Positions 53,938 through 63,397 of a stretch of 64,000 bases of DNA are shown one piece after another. Under the pieces are notes generated by a model. The model saw only the letters and a program-made list of their open reading frames with translations. It ran no database searches and was not told the origin of the DNA. The DNA is taken from the NCBI RefSeq assembly GCF_024734895.1, contig NZ_CP091430.1, positions 2,002,501-2,066,500 of the forward strand, read 5' to 3'. The position numbers were made by a program, and so were the translations under genes. This DNA is from Paenibacillus spongiae (lineage in GTDB: Bacteria; Bacillota; Bacilli; Paenibacillales; Paenibacillaceae). The number at the start of each line of letters is the position of its first letter. Position 1 is the first letter of the stretch.

Positions 53938-54639
53938 ATGCCTGGATTATTCGCGGCAATCGCTCTGTTCATTAAACAACTTTCCTTGCTCGTGTCCTAT
54001 GTCAAAAACAACGCGTTCCCGCAGCCACTGCAAGAAGAAGAGGAGCTTAAGCACCTGAAACTGATGGCTGAAGGCAATCAGCACTCCCGAAATTTGCTTA
54101 TCGAGCATAATCTTAGACTGGTCGCCCACATAGTGAAAAAATTCGACAATACCGGCGAAGACCTGGAGGATCTGATCTCGATCGGCACGATAGGCCTGAT
54201 CAAAGCGATCGAGAGCTTTCAGACCGGCAAAGGGACGAAGCTCGCCACCTTCGCCGCGCGTTGTATTGAGAATGAAATACTTATGCATCTCAGGTCACTG
54301 AAGAAAAGCAGGAAGGACGTATCTCTGCACGATCCGATCGGGACTGACAAAGAAGGGAATGAAATTACCCTTATCGATATCTTGGGAACGGAAGCAGACG
54401 ACGTCGTTGACAAGGTGCAGCTGAAAATCGAGAAATCGAAGATTTATAAAAACCTGGACATATTGGATGACCGCGAGAAGGAAGTTGTCGTTGGACGATT
54501 CGGGCTTGAGCACGGCGGAGAAGAACGGACGCAGCGGGAAATCGCGAAGGAGCTCGGCATCAGCCGTTCTTATGTCTCGCGCATCGAGAAGCGGGCGCTT
54601 ATGAAGCTGTATCATGAGTTTTATAAAGTGAAACGTTAA
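53938..54639 (+). CDS. sigK: pro-sigma-K, late mother-cell sporulation sigma factor
   Basis: This 233-residue sigma-70-type factor has an N-terminal hydrophobic pro-sequence of about 20 residues ([20 protein letters not shown]), removed by SpoIVFB in Bacillus. Region 2 follows ([18 protein letters not shown] and [20 protein letters not shown]), then region 3/4 with the helix-turn-helix [20 protein letters not shown]. It is nearly collinear with B. subtilis sigma-K, and the frame is unbroken, so there is no skin-type insertion. GGAGGTGG lies 8 nt before the ATG. A truncated second copy follows 330 nt later. Presence of sigK supports an endospore former. Confidence 0.96.
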   Translation: MPGLFAAIALFIKQLSLLVSYVKNNAFPQPLQEEEELKHLKLMAEGNQHSRNLLIEHNLRLVAHIVKKFDNTGEDLEDLISIGTIGLIKAIESFQTGKGTKLATFAARCIENEILMHLRSLKKSRKDVSLHDPIGTDKEGNEITLIDILGTEADDVVDKVQLKIEKSKIYKNLDILDDREKEVVVGRFGLEHGGEERTQREIAKELGISRSYVSRIEKRALMKLYHEFYKVKR

Positions 54640-54667
54640 GAACGGGAGTAAAAGAGCCGTAAATATA

Positions 54668-54799
54668 TGAAAAAACACCTACTAGCAGATATTTGAATAA
54701 ACGCTAAGCTGCAAGCTGGCTCCGATACTCAATCGGCGTCAGCTTGTTTAGCTTTGATTGTGCGCGATCTTCGTTATAAAACGGAATGTAATTTCCGAT
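54668..54799 (-). mobile_element. IS3-family transposase remnant, 3' end
   Basis: On the minus strand, 54704-54799 reads NYIPFYNEDRAQSKLNKL followed by TPIEYRSQLAA and a stop, the typical C-terminus of an IS3/IS150-group OrfB transposase. Beyond the stop, a TGAAAAAACACCT at 54668 could be the terminal inverted repeat. Only the last 31 codons or so remain; the rest is gone and replaced by unrelated sequence. It lies between the two sigK copies. Confidence 0.82.
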
Positions 54800-54963
54800 T
54801 GGTCATTTTGATCGTCGGTCCGTATTTAACCGGATACCTGCTGTTTCTGGGCTCAAACGCAAGCCCGCTCGGTCTGATCCTGTCGGTTAGGCTTTTGGCC
54901 AGCACAATCGTCGTTATTTTGTCGGCCTATCTGATGGAATACTATCCGAACCGTTTCCTGTTG
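54800..54963 (+). pseudogene. fragment of an unknown membrane protein
   Basis: In frame, 54799-54957 codes for about 53 hydrophobic residues with two likely membrane spans (LVILIVGPYLTGYLLFLG and LLASTIVVILSAYL) and the end MEYYPNRF. It has no own start signal and is cut off at both sides, by the IS3 remnant and by the second sigK copy. I do not recognise the family. The break with sigK falls at about 54964. Confidence 0.55.
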
Positions 54964-54964
54964 C

Positions 54965-55375
54965 AAAGGGACGAAGCTCGCCACCTTCGCCGCGCGTTGT
55001 ATTGAGAATGAAATACTTATGCACCTCAGGTCTTTGAAGAAGAGCAGGAAGGACGTATCGCTGCACGATCCGATCGGGACTGACAAAGAAGGAAATGAAA
55101 TCACTTTGATAGATATCCTTGGAACGGAAACGGACAACGTCGTCGACAAGGTGCAGCTGAAAATCGAGAAATCGAAAATTTATAAAAACCTGGACATACT
55201 GGATGACCGCGAGAAGGAAGTCGTTGTCGGACGATTCGGGCTGGAGCACGGCGGAGAAGAACGGACGCAGCGGGAGATCGCGAAGGAGCTCGGCATCAGC
55301 CGCTCCTACGTCTCACGCATTGAGAAGCGGGCGCTTATGAAGCTGTATCATGAGTTTTATAAAGTGAAGCGGTGA
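54965..55375 (+). pseudogene. truncated second copy of sigK
   Basis: From [17 protein letters not shown] to the stop codon this repeats sigK (matching 54229-54639). The 118 residues from the first internal ATG (55019) differ at only two positions (A to T and D to N), although many third codon positions differ. Regions 1 and most of region 2 are lost, so it should not act as a sigma factor. The mostly silent changes suggest it came from a once functional related copy, not from a fresh local duplication. It has no ribosome-binding site at the ATG. Confidence 0.88.
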
Positions 55376-55706
55376 AATAATAGGGGCTATTAATTTTTAA
55401 GAGCTAAATACCGTAGAATGGCGGACATGATCATAAGGTTTGATGAACTCCCTCTTAATGATTTAATTTACTCACGCAAGCTCAAGTGTTCGCAGGATTT
55501 CGCCGTCCTAGTGATTTATACTCCCCTGTCTCAACGGGTCACAAAGCCCTTACATTCCTTCGTTACACCTATCTAGAGGGTGGAGGTCGGTCTTGCTGAC
55601 GGAACGGATCTGTATGGAGCCTACTGGTCATTACTGGCTCAAGCCGTAGGCTTCCAATCGGATTTGCTTCGTACGTGAGTGGCAAAGGCAGAGGGCGGCA
55701 CCCTTC
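55376..55706. other. unassigned sequence between two pseudogenes
   Basis: About 330 bp has no supported gene. It does not resemble the flanking pieces and has stop codons in all frames. It may be debris of the same rearrangement. Confidence 0.45.
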
Positions 55707-55888
55707 CAGATTGGACGTCTAATCAATGCGCTTTTCGAACAAGGCGTTTTAAACAAAACCATCATTCTGTTTACTTCGGATCATGGGGGCATGATGGAGA
55801 TCATCATCACTTCCGGAAAACGCTTCCGTACGAAGGGAGTGTCATGGTACAATTCCTTTTGTATGATCCTGGAAACCAATATCGATAA
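55707..55888 (+). pseudogene. frameshifted sulfatase fragment
   Basis: One frame reads [13 protein letters not shown] and then [15 protein letters not shown] second frame then continues [16 protein letters not shown] and [11 protein letters not shown] to a stop. Together these match the TSDHG...GDHxxFxKxxPYEGS core of arylsulfatase-family enzymes. A one-base shift near 55790-55800 separates them. The N-terminal catalytic part is missing, so it is a decayed piece. Confidence 0.8.
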
Positions 55889-56056
55889 ATTTTATAAGTA
55901 GTCGGGCTTTATGCTGGTACGGATCAGCCGTTCGTGACAATTTGCAATACGGGAGTCGATCAGCATTGCATTGCACTTATCACCGGCTTATTCCGCGTGC
56001 TTATTGGAGATTACGGTACATTTTGATAGCGCAAACCGCCGTACGGAGGGATGATT

Positions 56057-58330
56057 GTGAACAAGCAATGGTTTAAGCGCCTCTTGCTCTCGTATTTGCC
56101 GATATTTTTCGTCATCACGTCTCTCCTGCTTCTGATTGCGATTCTCACGGCAAGCAAGCTGTCGCAAAAGGCGACGGAGGAGGCAAACACGGCTTCGGCC
56201 CGGCACGCGATGGCCTTGCTGGACAATACCCTGAAGGCGGTCGACGACGCGATTCTCAAGGAGATTCAGACGAACGCGGTGCTCGGGCAGTTCTTCTACC
56301 CGCCGCCGGGAGGGAATCCATTCTACTCCGTCTATGAGCCTTCTTCACTGCTCCGCAACATAATTACCGGGGTGCAGAGCATCCGGATCGATTCAATCTA
56401 CCTGTATCGCATATCGGACGGCGTGGTGCTGACGGCGAATACGATTTTGCCTCTCGATTTATTCGGAGACAAAGCGTTTATCGACAAATTGAGGTCTCAA
56501 GCGCCGGCCGATATTTGGACGAGCGAGCGCAGCTATAAAGAATTCATTGACCAGGAAGCGAGCGCATCGGTCGTGTCTCTCGTTCGCAAAGTTCCGCCGA
56601 TTGCGGGCGGACAAGGCTTCGTCGTGGTGAATGTCCGGACCGGCGACATCTCGCATATGATCGAATCGATCATGAATTCAAGCTACAGCTATGCCGTGCT
56701 GCGCGACCGGAAGGGCGCATCGCTGATGACTGCGCAGATGCAAGGGGCAATGGCCAATCTGGACAAGCTGGAAGAGGAAGATCCCCATGCCGCCGTTATC
56801 CGTTCGGATTACACAGGCTGGGAAATCCGGAGCGGTCTTACCCATACCTCGCTGTTCAACTTCATCACCGGCTTCTCGCAGCTGCTGCTTGGTATCGGAG
56901 CGCTTGCCATCGTGCTCGGAATCGTCGCGATTATCGTCATTACGCGGCGGAACTACAGGCCGATCGAATCAGTCCTGACGCGGCTGAGGAGCATTTCGCT
57001 CGAGAAGGCGAATGAATTGATGCCGGCGGCCGGCCGCGACGAGTTCAAATTCATCGAAGCCGCGCTGGACGATATGCTGGAGCAATCCCATCAGTTCCGC
57101 GAGCGGCAGAAGGAAGATCTCTTTTTTCGCCGGCAGTACTTTTTTGAAGAATGGATGGAGGGGAACCGGACGATTGCCGAGAGCGAGTGGCACGGCGAAA
57201 TGCGTCGTCTCGGTCTCAAGGATTCGTTCGAACGGCTTCAGGCAGCGGTCATCGAGCTGGACAAATACGAACAATTCTGCCGCGAATATTCCTACCGGGA
57301 TCAATATTTATTGAAATTCATAATCGGCAGCGTCATTCGCGAAATTGTGCCGCAGGAGCAGGCGCATATATGGACCGAGTGGCTCGACAATCATCGCTTA
57401 ACCGTCTTGTATCAATGGCTGGGAGCCGATGAAACGAACAAGCCGGACGATCGCGACGAAGCGTACCGTTACGGCGAAAAGCTGCAGGCCTGGGTGATCG
57501 AGAACCTCAAATTCACGGTTACGATTGGGATCGGCCCGCAGGTAAGGCAAATCGAAGAAGCGGCCGATTCGTATGCGGGGGCGCTCGAAGCCGTCAAATA
57601 TAAGTCGGTGCTCGGCTCGAGCCGCGTCATTGCGCATGACGAAATCGAGGGAACGCCGCTTGGGGAAACGTATGCCCATCTACAGCTGATCCGTTCGTTA
57701 TCGCAGGCGTACCGGCTCGGCGACGACCAATGGCTGGACCAATACGAGACGTTGTTCCGCAGCATTCGCGACTTGCTGTTTTCCCGCGACGACCTGCTCA
57801 GCCTCATCAACTATCTCGTCTATCATCTGCAGCGCGAGATGATGGAGCTGCCACCGGAATACCAGGACATATGGAACAACGGTGCCTTCGATTCGCTTCA
57901 CGCTGCGCTGAAGCAATTCGATACAATACAGGAGCTGGATCGGGAATTCCGCCGGATTCTGCTTGAAACGGCCGCGACGATGAAACGGCTGCGCGAGAGC
58001 CGGTCGCATCATTCGATGATTCGCGAGGTACGCGCTTATATCGAGCGTCATTTTGCCAATCCGGATCTTTCTCTTAATCACTTAAGCGAAGCGTTCAACA
58101 TGAATCCGAAATATGTCAGCCAATTGTTCAAAGACGAGTTCGGCGTCAAATTCGTCGACTATCTCGCGCAGTTGCGGATCGAGCATGCCAAGAAACGGCT
58201 TCTTGAATCGGAGGATCCGGTCCAAGATATCGCGTCGAGCGTCGGGTATATGCATTCGTTCTCGTTCATCCGACTGTTCAAGAAGGCCGTCGGCCTGACG
58301 CCCGGAGATTACCGCAAGGAATATGGATGA
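56057..58330 (+). CDS. membrane-bound AraC-type regulator, YtdP/YesS-like
   Basis: This 757-residue protein has an N-terminal span (about 10-30) and an extracellular sensor (about 35-270). A second span is at 275-300 (LLLGIGALAIVLGIVAIIVI), followed by a HAMP-like linker, a long middle region and a C-terminal AraC helix-turn-helix pair (LNHLSEAFNMNPKYVSQLFK and IASSVGYMHSFSFIRLFKK). It senses an outside signal and acts directly on DNA. I chose the GTG that lies 6 nt after GGAGGG. Genes for an LplB/YtcP-type importer follow, as in the B. subtilis ytdP/yte region. Confidence 0.93.
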   Translation: MNKQWFKRLLLSYLPIFFVITSLLLLIAILTASKLSQKATEEANTASARHAMALLDNTLKAVDDAILKEIQTNAVLGQFFYPPPGGNPFYSVYEPSSLLRNIITGVQSIRIDSIYLYRISDGVVLTANTILPLDLFGDKAFIDKLRSQAPADIWTSERSYKEFIDQEASASVVSLVRKVPPIAGGQGFVVVNVRTGDISHMIESIMNSSYSYAVLRDRKGASLMTAQMQGAMANLDKLEEEDPHAAVIRSDYTGWEIRSGLTHTSLFNFITGFSQLLLGIGALAIVLGIVAIIVITRRNYRPIESVLTRLRSISLEKANELMPAAGRDEFKFIEAALDDMLEQSHQFRERQKEDLFFRRQYFFEEWMEGNRTIAESEWHGEMRRLGLKDSFERLQAAVIELDKYEQFCREYSYRDQYLLKFIIGSVIREIVPQEQAHIWTEWLDNHRLTVLYQWLGADETNKPDDRDEAYRYGEKLQAWVIENLKFTVTIGIGPQVRQIEEAADSYAGALEAVKYKSVLGSSRVIAHDEIEGTPLGETYAHLQLIRSLSQAYRLGDDQWLDQYETLFRSIRDLLFSRDDLLSLINYLVYHLQREMMELPPEYQDIWNNGAFDSLHAALKQFDTIQELDREFRRILLETAATMKRLRESRSHHSMIREVRAYIERHFANPDLSLNHLSEAFNMNPKYVSQLFKDEFGVKFVDYLAQLRIEHAKKRLLESEDPVQDIASSVGYMHSFSFIRLFKKAVGLTPGDYRKEYG

Positions 58331-58370
58331 TCCGCCGAAAATGGTGGATTGGGCTTCCGCTTGATACCGG

Positions 58371-58403
58371 GAGAGCCGCAGCGATGCGGCTCTCTTTTCT
58401 TTT
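58371..58403 (+). terminator. terminator after the AraC-type regulator
   Basis: The perfect 10-bp stem GAGAGCCGCA / TGCGGCTCTC, with a GCGA loop, is followed by TTTTCTTTT. It is a strong intrinsic terminator. The transporter genes thus start a new transcript in the 190 nt that follow. Confidence 0.93.
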
Positions 58404-58593
58404 GAAATGTCAGAAAGCATACCCTCCGTTAATTGTTCGATTTCTCGGTAAACGCGGCTTGTTCTAGAAGGACGGCGAAGCCGTTTAACCTTGCCGGAAT
58501 GTTGAGCATCGCCCGAATCATGTTCATTGACCGCTGCACCTGAGACGTTTACGCTTTGGTCACGAAGCGAAAGTAATCATAAGGAGGAACGAC

Positions 58594-59544
58594 ATGCATT
58601 CGGCTTATGCACAAGACGCGGCCGCTCTAACCCATGGGAACGCCAACCGGCGCCGCAAACGATGGAAGCAGAATATCCCGCTGCTAATCCTGTTCGCACC
58701 GATTGTTGCATTTTTCATTATTTTCAAATACGCTCCGATGGCGGGCCTAGTCATCGCCTTCAAGAACTATACCTTTTCGGAAGGAATATGGGGAAGCGAC
58801 TGGGTCGGGCTCAAAAACTTCAGGCAGCTCTTCACCAATCCGCAGTCGATTACCATTATTCGAAATACGTTGTTCCTGAGCTGTTTGAATATTGTGGTCG
58901 GTTTCCCGTTCCCGATCGCCTTGGCGATCATGCTGAACGAGGCGCGCAAACAATGGTTCAAGCGGATTGTCCAGACTCTGGTTTACTTGCCTCATTTCTT
59001 GTCGTGGGTCATTGTCGGGGGTCTGGTCGTCACGATCTTCGCCCAGGAGACGGGATTCGTGAATCATCTCGTCAAAATGTGGACGGGGGAGCCCTATCCG
59101 TTTCTGTACAAGGACGGGTCCTGGATCGCGATTTTCGTCGGCTCAGGCATCTGGAAAGGGGCCGGCTGGGGGGCGATCATCTATTTGGCGGCGCTGACCT
59201 CGATAGACCAGCATCTGTATGAGGCGGCCAGCATGGACGGTGCAGGCAAATGGAGGCAAATCTGGCATGTCACACTGCCGGGGATCAGCTCGACGATCGT
59301 CGTCATGTTCATTCTGAACCTGGGCAATGTGATGGAGGTCGGCTTCGATCAGGTATTCATGCTGCAGAACTCCGTCGTCTCCGGCGTATCGGAAGTCATC
59401 AGCACGTACATCTACCGGGTCGGCCTGCAGGGAGCGCAATTCAGCCTGACGACGGCGATGGGGCTGTTCGAATCGGTTATCGGCCTTATTCTGGTGTTGA
59501 CAGCCAATCGAATCGCCCGCAGGTTCGGGCAGAGCTTGTGGTAG
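58594..59544 (+). CDS. ABC transporter permease, LplB/YteP type
   Basis: This 316-residue membrane protein has six spans and an EAA loop HLYEAASMDGAGKWRQIWHV. The early KYAPMAGLVIAFKNYTF is characteristic of the LplB branch, which imports complex sugars such as rhamnogalacturonan fragments. AAGGAGG lies before the ATG. Its partner permease starts 14 nt after it. Confidence 0.94.
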   Translation: MHSAYAQDAAALTHGNANRRRKRWKQNIPLLILFAPIVAFFIIFKYAPMAGLVIAFKNYTFSEGIWGSDWVGLKNFRQLFTNPQSITIIRNTLFLSCLNIVVGFPFPIALAIMLNEARKQWFKRIVQTLVYLPHFLSWVIVGGLVVTIFAQETGFVNHLVKMWTGEPYPFLYKDGSWIAIFVGSGIWKGAGWGAIIYLAALTSIDQHLYEAASMDGAGKWRQIWHVTLPGISSTIVVMFILNLGNVMEVGFDQVFMLQNSVVSGVSEVISTYIYRVGLQGAQFSLTTAMGLFESVIGLILVLTANRIARRFGQSLW

Positions 59545-59558
59545 GGAGGGAATAATCG

Positions 59559-60434
59559 ATGAAAGATACTTGGGGAGAGAAAATATTTTACCGTTTCAAC
59601 TACGTCCTCTTGGCTTTGGCGGGGCTCGCCTGCTTGCTGCCGATCGTCCATGTGGCGTCCGTTTCACTCAGCGAACCTCATGCCGTCATGTCCGGGTCCG
59701 TTGCGCTTTGGCCGGTCGGCTGGTCGGTCGAATCGTACGCGACGCTCATTGAGGGCACGAACATCGTCAGGGCGTTCAAGAACAATGTCGTTATTACGCT
59801 CGTCGGCGTCGTCCTCAGCATGATCGCGACGATTATGGCGGCTTATCCGCTGTCGCGTTCTTACTTTTATTGGAGGAGGAGGTTTACGCTGGCGATCGTC
59901 TTTACGATGCTATTCGGCGGTGGCCTTATTCCGACTTATTTGATCATCAAGTCGCTCGGCTTGATCGATTCCTACGGCGCGCTCTGGCTGCCAGGACTTG
60001 TGAGCGCCTTCAATATGCTCGTACTGAAAACCTATTTCGAAGGATTGCCCGTCGAGATGGAAGAAGCGGCCCGCATGGACGGCTGCAGTGAATGGAGGCT
60101 GATCGCACAGATCGTTCTGCCGCTGTCGATGCCGGTTCTCGCCGCGCTGACGTTATTTTATGCGGTAGGCTACTGGAATGCGTTCATGAGCGTGCTCATT
60201 TATATCAACAGCCCCGAGAAGCACAACATGGCGGTGCTCGTGCAGCAGATGGTGCAGAGCCAGTCGCTGCTGCAGGAAATCAACGGCATCCAGCAGGAGG
60301 ATATCAAGCAGATGACGCCGGAGGGCGTCAAAACGGCGGGCATTTTGGTCATGATTGTCCCGATGATGATCGTCTATCCTTTCTTGCAAAAATATTTCGT
60401 CAAGGGGGTGATGATCGGCGCGGTCAAAGGCTGA
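59559..60434 (+). CDS. ABC transporter permease, YtcP type
   Basis: This 291-residue membrane protein pairs with the LplB-type permease. It has an EAA loop EMEEAARMDGCSEWRLIAQI and the YtcP-type end QKYFVKGVMIGAVKG. GGGAGGG precedes the ATG. The binding-protein gene follows after 67 nt. Confidence 0.94.
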   Translation: MKDTWGEKIFYRFNYVLLALAGLACLLPIVHVASVSLSEPHAVMSGSVALWPVGWSVESYATLIEGTNIVRAFKNNVVITLVGVVLSMIATIMAAYPLSRSYFYWRRRFTLAIVFTMLFGGGLIPTYLIIKSLGLIDSYGALWLPGLVSAFNMLVLKTYFEGLPVEMEEAARMDGCSEWRLIAQIVLPLSMPVLAALTLFYAVGYWNAFMSVLIYINSPEKHNMAVLVQQMVQSQSLLQEINGIQQEDIKQMTPEGVKTAGILVMIVPMMIVYPFLQKYFVKGVMIGAVKG

Positions 60435-60501
60435 CGCCATGCACGGGTTTTGCAGGGATGAAGTTAAACCAACTTTAGGATTATTGGGGGATGAATGATC
60501 C

Positions 60502-62136
60502 ATGAACAACAATGTAAAAGCAGTGTCCGTTGCAGCGGCAGTCGTATTCATGGTTCTTGCAGCGGTGGGCTGCTCCTCGAACGGTGGCAACAGCAGCAAG
60601 CAAGGGGAGGGTGGCGGTAGCAAGGAGTCGGCGAAAAAACCGGTCATATCCCAATCGATTTACGACCGGGGATCGGTTCCTCCGGAGGAAGGGACGATCG
60701 AGAAAAACCGCTGGACCGACTGGATCAACGAGAACGGCCCGGCCACAGTCAAATTTACCGCCATACCACGCTGGGAATCGGCGGCCAAATTCAATACGCT
60801 GTTCGCTTCGGGCAGCGCGCCGGATCTGATTTTCGAATACGATACAAACTACCGCAATCAGCTGTACAACCAGAAGCAGCTCTTGCCGCTCGATGATCTG
60901 ATTGCCAATAACAGCACCGAATACAAGGAGCTGCTCGAGCAGAATCCCGTTCTGAGAAAGATCGGCACGAAGCCGGACGGCAAGCTGTATGAGTTCGGCC
61001 GCATCAACGGACTTGCGACCAACCATGTGCTATATGTTCGCGCGGATTGGCTGAAGAAGCTAAACCTTGACGTTCCTAAGACGACGGACGATTTGTACAA
61101 GGTCATCAAGGCGTTCACCGAGCAAGATCCGGACGGCAATGGGAAGAAGGATACATTCGGCTACAGCTTGAGCTTCGTAACGGGAATGATAACCGATTCC
61201 ATGTTCCAGAACGTCACTTGGGTGGTCGAGAACGGCAATCTGATCCACGATTGGGATCGTTTGAAGGCGGCGACGGTTTTCAAGAAAAAGCTGTACGACG
61301 ACGGCTTGATCGATAAGGATTATCTCGCCGATAAGAACGGGGAGAAGGCGAAGCAGGATTTTATTAACGGCAAGCTCGGCTTCTACGGCGCAAACGGCGG
61401 TGGCGGGCTCCCGTTGCTGGAGGCGCTGCGCAAGAACGATTCGAATTCCCAAATGATCCCGATCGAGCTGCCCGAAAGTCAATTCGGTCAATTTAGCCCG
61501 GTCATTGGAAATCCGGTTCAGATGACGGCGGTCATCAACGCATCCGCCAAAGACCCGGTTGCCGTCATGAAACATATCGACTTCCTCGTCTCCGAGATTA
61601 CGCAGAAGACACTCCGCAACGGTACCGAAGGCACCTATTGGAGAAATGTCGCCAACGAATGTCCGGAGGTCATCGTCGACAAGGACAGACAGACGAAAGA
61701 GCTAGGTTATTTGGGCGACTTTGCCATGCTGAACTCCTCGACTACGTTCGGCAAGTGCGCGACATATGCCAGCACCCTTGATCCGTCTAAGCCGCTCGAG
61801 AAAGAATACCTCGACATCATCGATATGGCAAAGAAAGCTTATCTCGATCCGGCACGTCCAATTGCAGAGATAACGCACGGCGAGCATATGCCGGGGCTCC
61901 CGCAGGATCTGGGGCTGATCGTCACCAACGCCAACAAGACGATAAGCGACACGATCAACAAAGCGATTGTCAGCGGAGCTTCCTACACGTCTGAGCAGGC
62001 GATTGCCGATGCCAAGTCGACGTGGGAGAAGTCCGGGGGCAAGCAGGTCGACGACTGGTATGCCAAGTGGTATGCCGAGAACAAAGGCAAAGCGTTCCTG
62101 AAGGAAGACATGTACAAAATGCCGATCATTCAGTAG
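60502..62136 (+). CDS. extracellular sugar-binding lipoprotein, YtcQ/LipO-like
   Basis: This 544-residue solute-binding lipoprotein has lipobox AAVGC and lipidated Cys24. A Gly/Ser/Lys tether follows, then the large two-lobed fold usual for the LplB/YtcP system (family length about 500-560). It carries a DPDGNGKKDTFGY loop that looks like a calcium site. It completes a three-gene importer and lies just before a rhamnogalacturonyl hydrolase gene. Confidence 0.93.
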   Translation: MNNNVKAVSVAAAVVFMVLAAVGCSSNGGNSSKQGEGGGSKESAKKPVISQSIYDRGSVPPEEGTIEKNRWTDWINENGPATVKFTAIPRWESAAKFNTLFASGSAPDLIFEYDTNYRNQLYNQKQLLPLDDLIANNSTEYKELLEQNPVLRKIGTKPDGKLYEFGRINGLATNHVLYVRADWLKKLNLDVPKTTDDLYKVIKAFTEQDPDGNGKKDTFGYSLSFVTGMITDSMFQNVTWVVENGNLIHDWDRLKAATVFKKKLYDDGLIDKDYLADKNGEKAKQDFINGKLGFYGANGGGGLPLLEALRKNDSNSQMIPIELPESQFGQFSPVIGNPVQMTAVINASAKDPVAVMKHIDFLVSEITQKTLRNGTEGTYWRNVANECPEVIVDKDRQTKELGYLGDFAMLNSSTTFGKCATYASTLDPSKPLEKEYLDIIDMAKKAYLDPARPIAEITHGEHMPGLPQDLGLIVTNANKTISDTINKAIVSGASYTSEQAIADAKSTWEKSGGKQVDDWYAKWYAENKGKAFLKEDMYKMPIIQ

Positions 62137-62308
62137 TAGTTGTTTTTTGCAAGTAATAGCGTCTGTATACGTTTCTATATCTGCTTGAGCAGCTTATCTG
62201 GATGAGCCATAGGGTATGAACGCGAGTATGCAGGCTTCGACCATACCCTTGGTCATTCCTAAGAGCTTAAGACTATACCCAAAGTTGGTAGAGTGGAGCT
62301 GATGAACA

Positions 62309-63382
62309 ATGACGAGCATAATCAAACATGGCAAGAAAGAGGCTCAGGAAATCATCGAACGTGTGATTGGGCAGCTTAAGCATTTGCAGGGCGGCGCTGT
62401 AGAGGAAAAATGCCCGATCGGTATCATATCCATGGAAAATTGGGAGTGGCCGCAGGGCGTAGGGCTATTCTCCCTCTACTTATACTACCGAAAGACACAA
62501 AGAACCGAAATAAAGCAGTACTTAATCGATTGGTTTGACCGAAGAATAGCCGAGGGCCTTCCCTATAAGAACGTTAACACGATGTGCCCGATGCTGACGC
62601 TGAGCTTCCTTGCGGAAGAAACAGGGCGCGAGGATTTCATGTCTCTGTGCCGGGAATGGGCAGAGTACGCCGCCGCCGAGATGCCTCGTACGGAGGAAGG
62701 GGGAATTCAGCATGTTGTCTCGGGTCATTTAAATGAAGGCGAGCTATGGGACGACACGCTCTATATGACCGTACTGTTTGTAAGCCGGATGGGTCTCTTG
62801 CTGCAGGAACAGCGTTATATTGATGAGGGGATCTACCAGTTTTTGCTGCATCTCAAATATTTGACCGACCGCCGTACGGGACTGCTGTTCCACGGCTGGA
62901 CGTTTAACGGCCGCCACCACTTCGCCGAAGCGCTTTGGGCTCGCGGCAATTCCTGGTATACCGCGGGAATCGTCGATTATTTGGAGCTTGTTCAGCTTCC
63001 CAAGCCTGTGGAACGGCTGCTTCTGTCCGCATTGGAGCAGCAAGCGGCGAAGCTTGCGGAGCTGCAGGCGTCTGACGGCATGTGGCATACGCTGCTGGAT
63101 GACCCTTCTTCCTATACGGAGACGTCGGCAACCGCAGCTTTTGCCTACGGGATTTTGAAAGCGGTGCGCAAAGGATTCTTGCCTGAAGCATATCGAAATA
63201 TCGGCGCAAAAGCATATGCCGCTGTGGTATCGAGGATCGATTCCGAAGGTGTCGTTCAAGGCGTATCGTATGGTACAGGGATGGGGCGTACGCTTCAAGC
63301 GTATCGCGATATTCCGGTCTGTCCGATGCCGTACGGCCAATCGATGGCACTGCTGATGCTTATCGAAGGATTGGAGCATTGA
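62309..63382 (+). CDS. GH105 unsaturated rhamnogalacturonyl hydrolase, YteR-like
   Basis: This 357-residue (alpha/alpha)6-barrel enzyme removes the unsaturated uronic acid from the end of lyase-made rhamnogalacturonan oligosaccharides in the cytoplasm. Signatures: MENWEWPQGVGLFSLY near the start, the catalytic Asp (148 or 149) in LWDDTLYMT, and ALWARGNSWYTAGI. The length agrees with YteR/YesR (about 370). No signal peptide, consistent with uptake first. Ribosome-binding site GTGGAG upstream. It belongs with the importer at 58.6-62.1 kb. Confidence 0.93.
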   Translation: MTSIIKHGKKEAQEIIERVIGQLKHLQGGAVEEKCPIGIISMENWEWPQGVGLFSLYLYYRKTQRTEIKQYLIDWFDRRIAEGLPYKNVNTMCPMLTLSFLAEETGREDFMSLCREWAEYAAAEMPRTEEGGIQHVVSGHLNEGELWDDTLYMTVLFVSRMGLLLQEQRYIDEGIYQFLLHLKYLTDRRTGLLFHGWTFNGRHHFAEALWARGNSWYTAGIVDYLELVQLPKPVERLLLSALEQQAAKLAELQASDGMWHTLLDDPSSYTETSATAAFAYGILKAVRKGFLPEAYRNIGAKAYAAVVSRIDSEGVVQGVSYGTGMGRTLQAYRDIPVCPMPYGQSMALLMLIEGLEH

Positions 63383-63397
63383 AAAGGAGATTCTAAC

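Noticed and set aside
54754..55005. An 83-codon intact membrane protein gene
   Set aside because: Its first codons are reverse IS3 transposase sequence and its last codons are out-of-frame sigK sequence, so it is a chance fusion around a gene fragment.
53938..55375. A skin-type excisable element splitting sigK
   Set aside because: The first sigK is unbroken from pro-sequence to helix-turn-helix, and no recombinase gene lies in the interval.
58540..58560. Possible CcpA cre site (GACGTTTACGCTTTGG)
   Set aside because: It lacks the required symmetry and several core bases. I found no convincing cre site in the intergenic regions I scanned.
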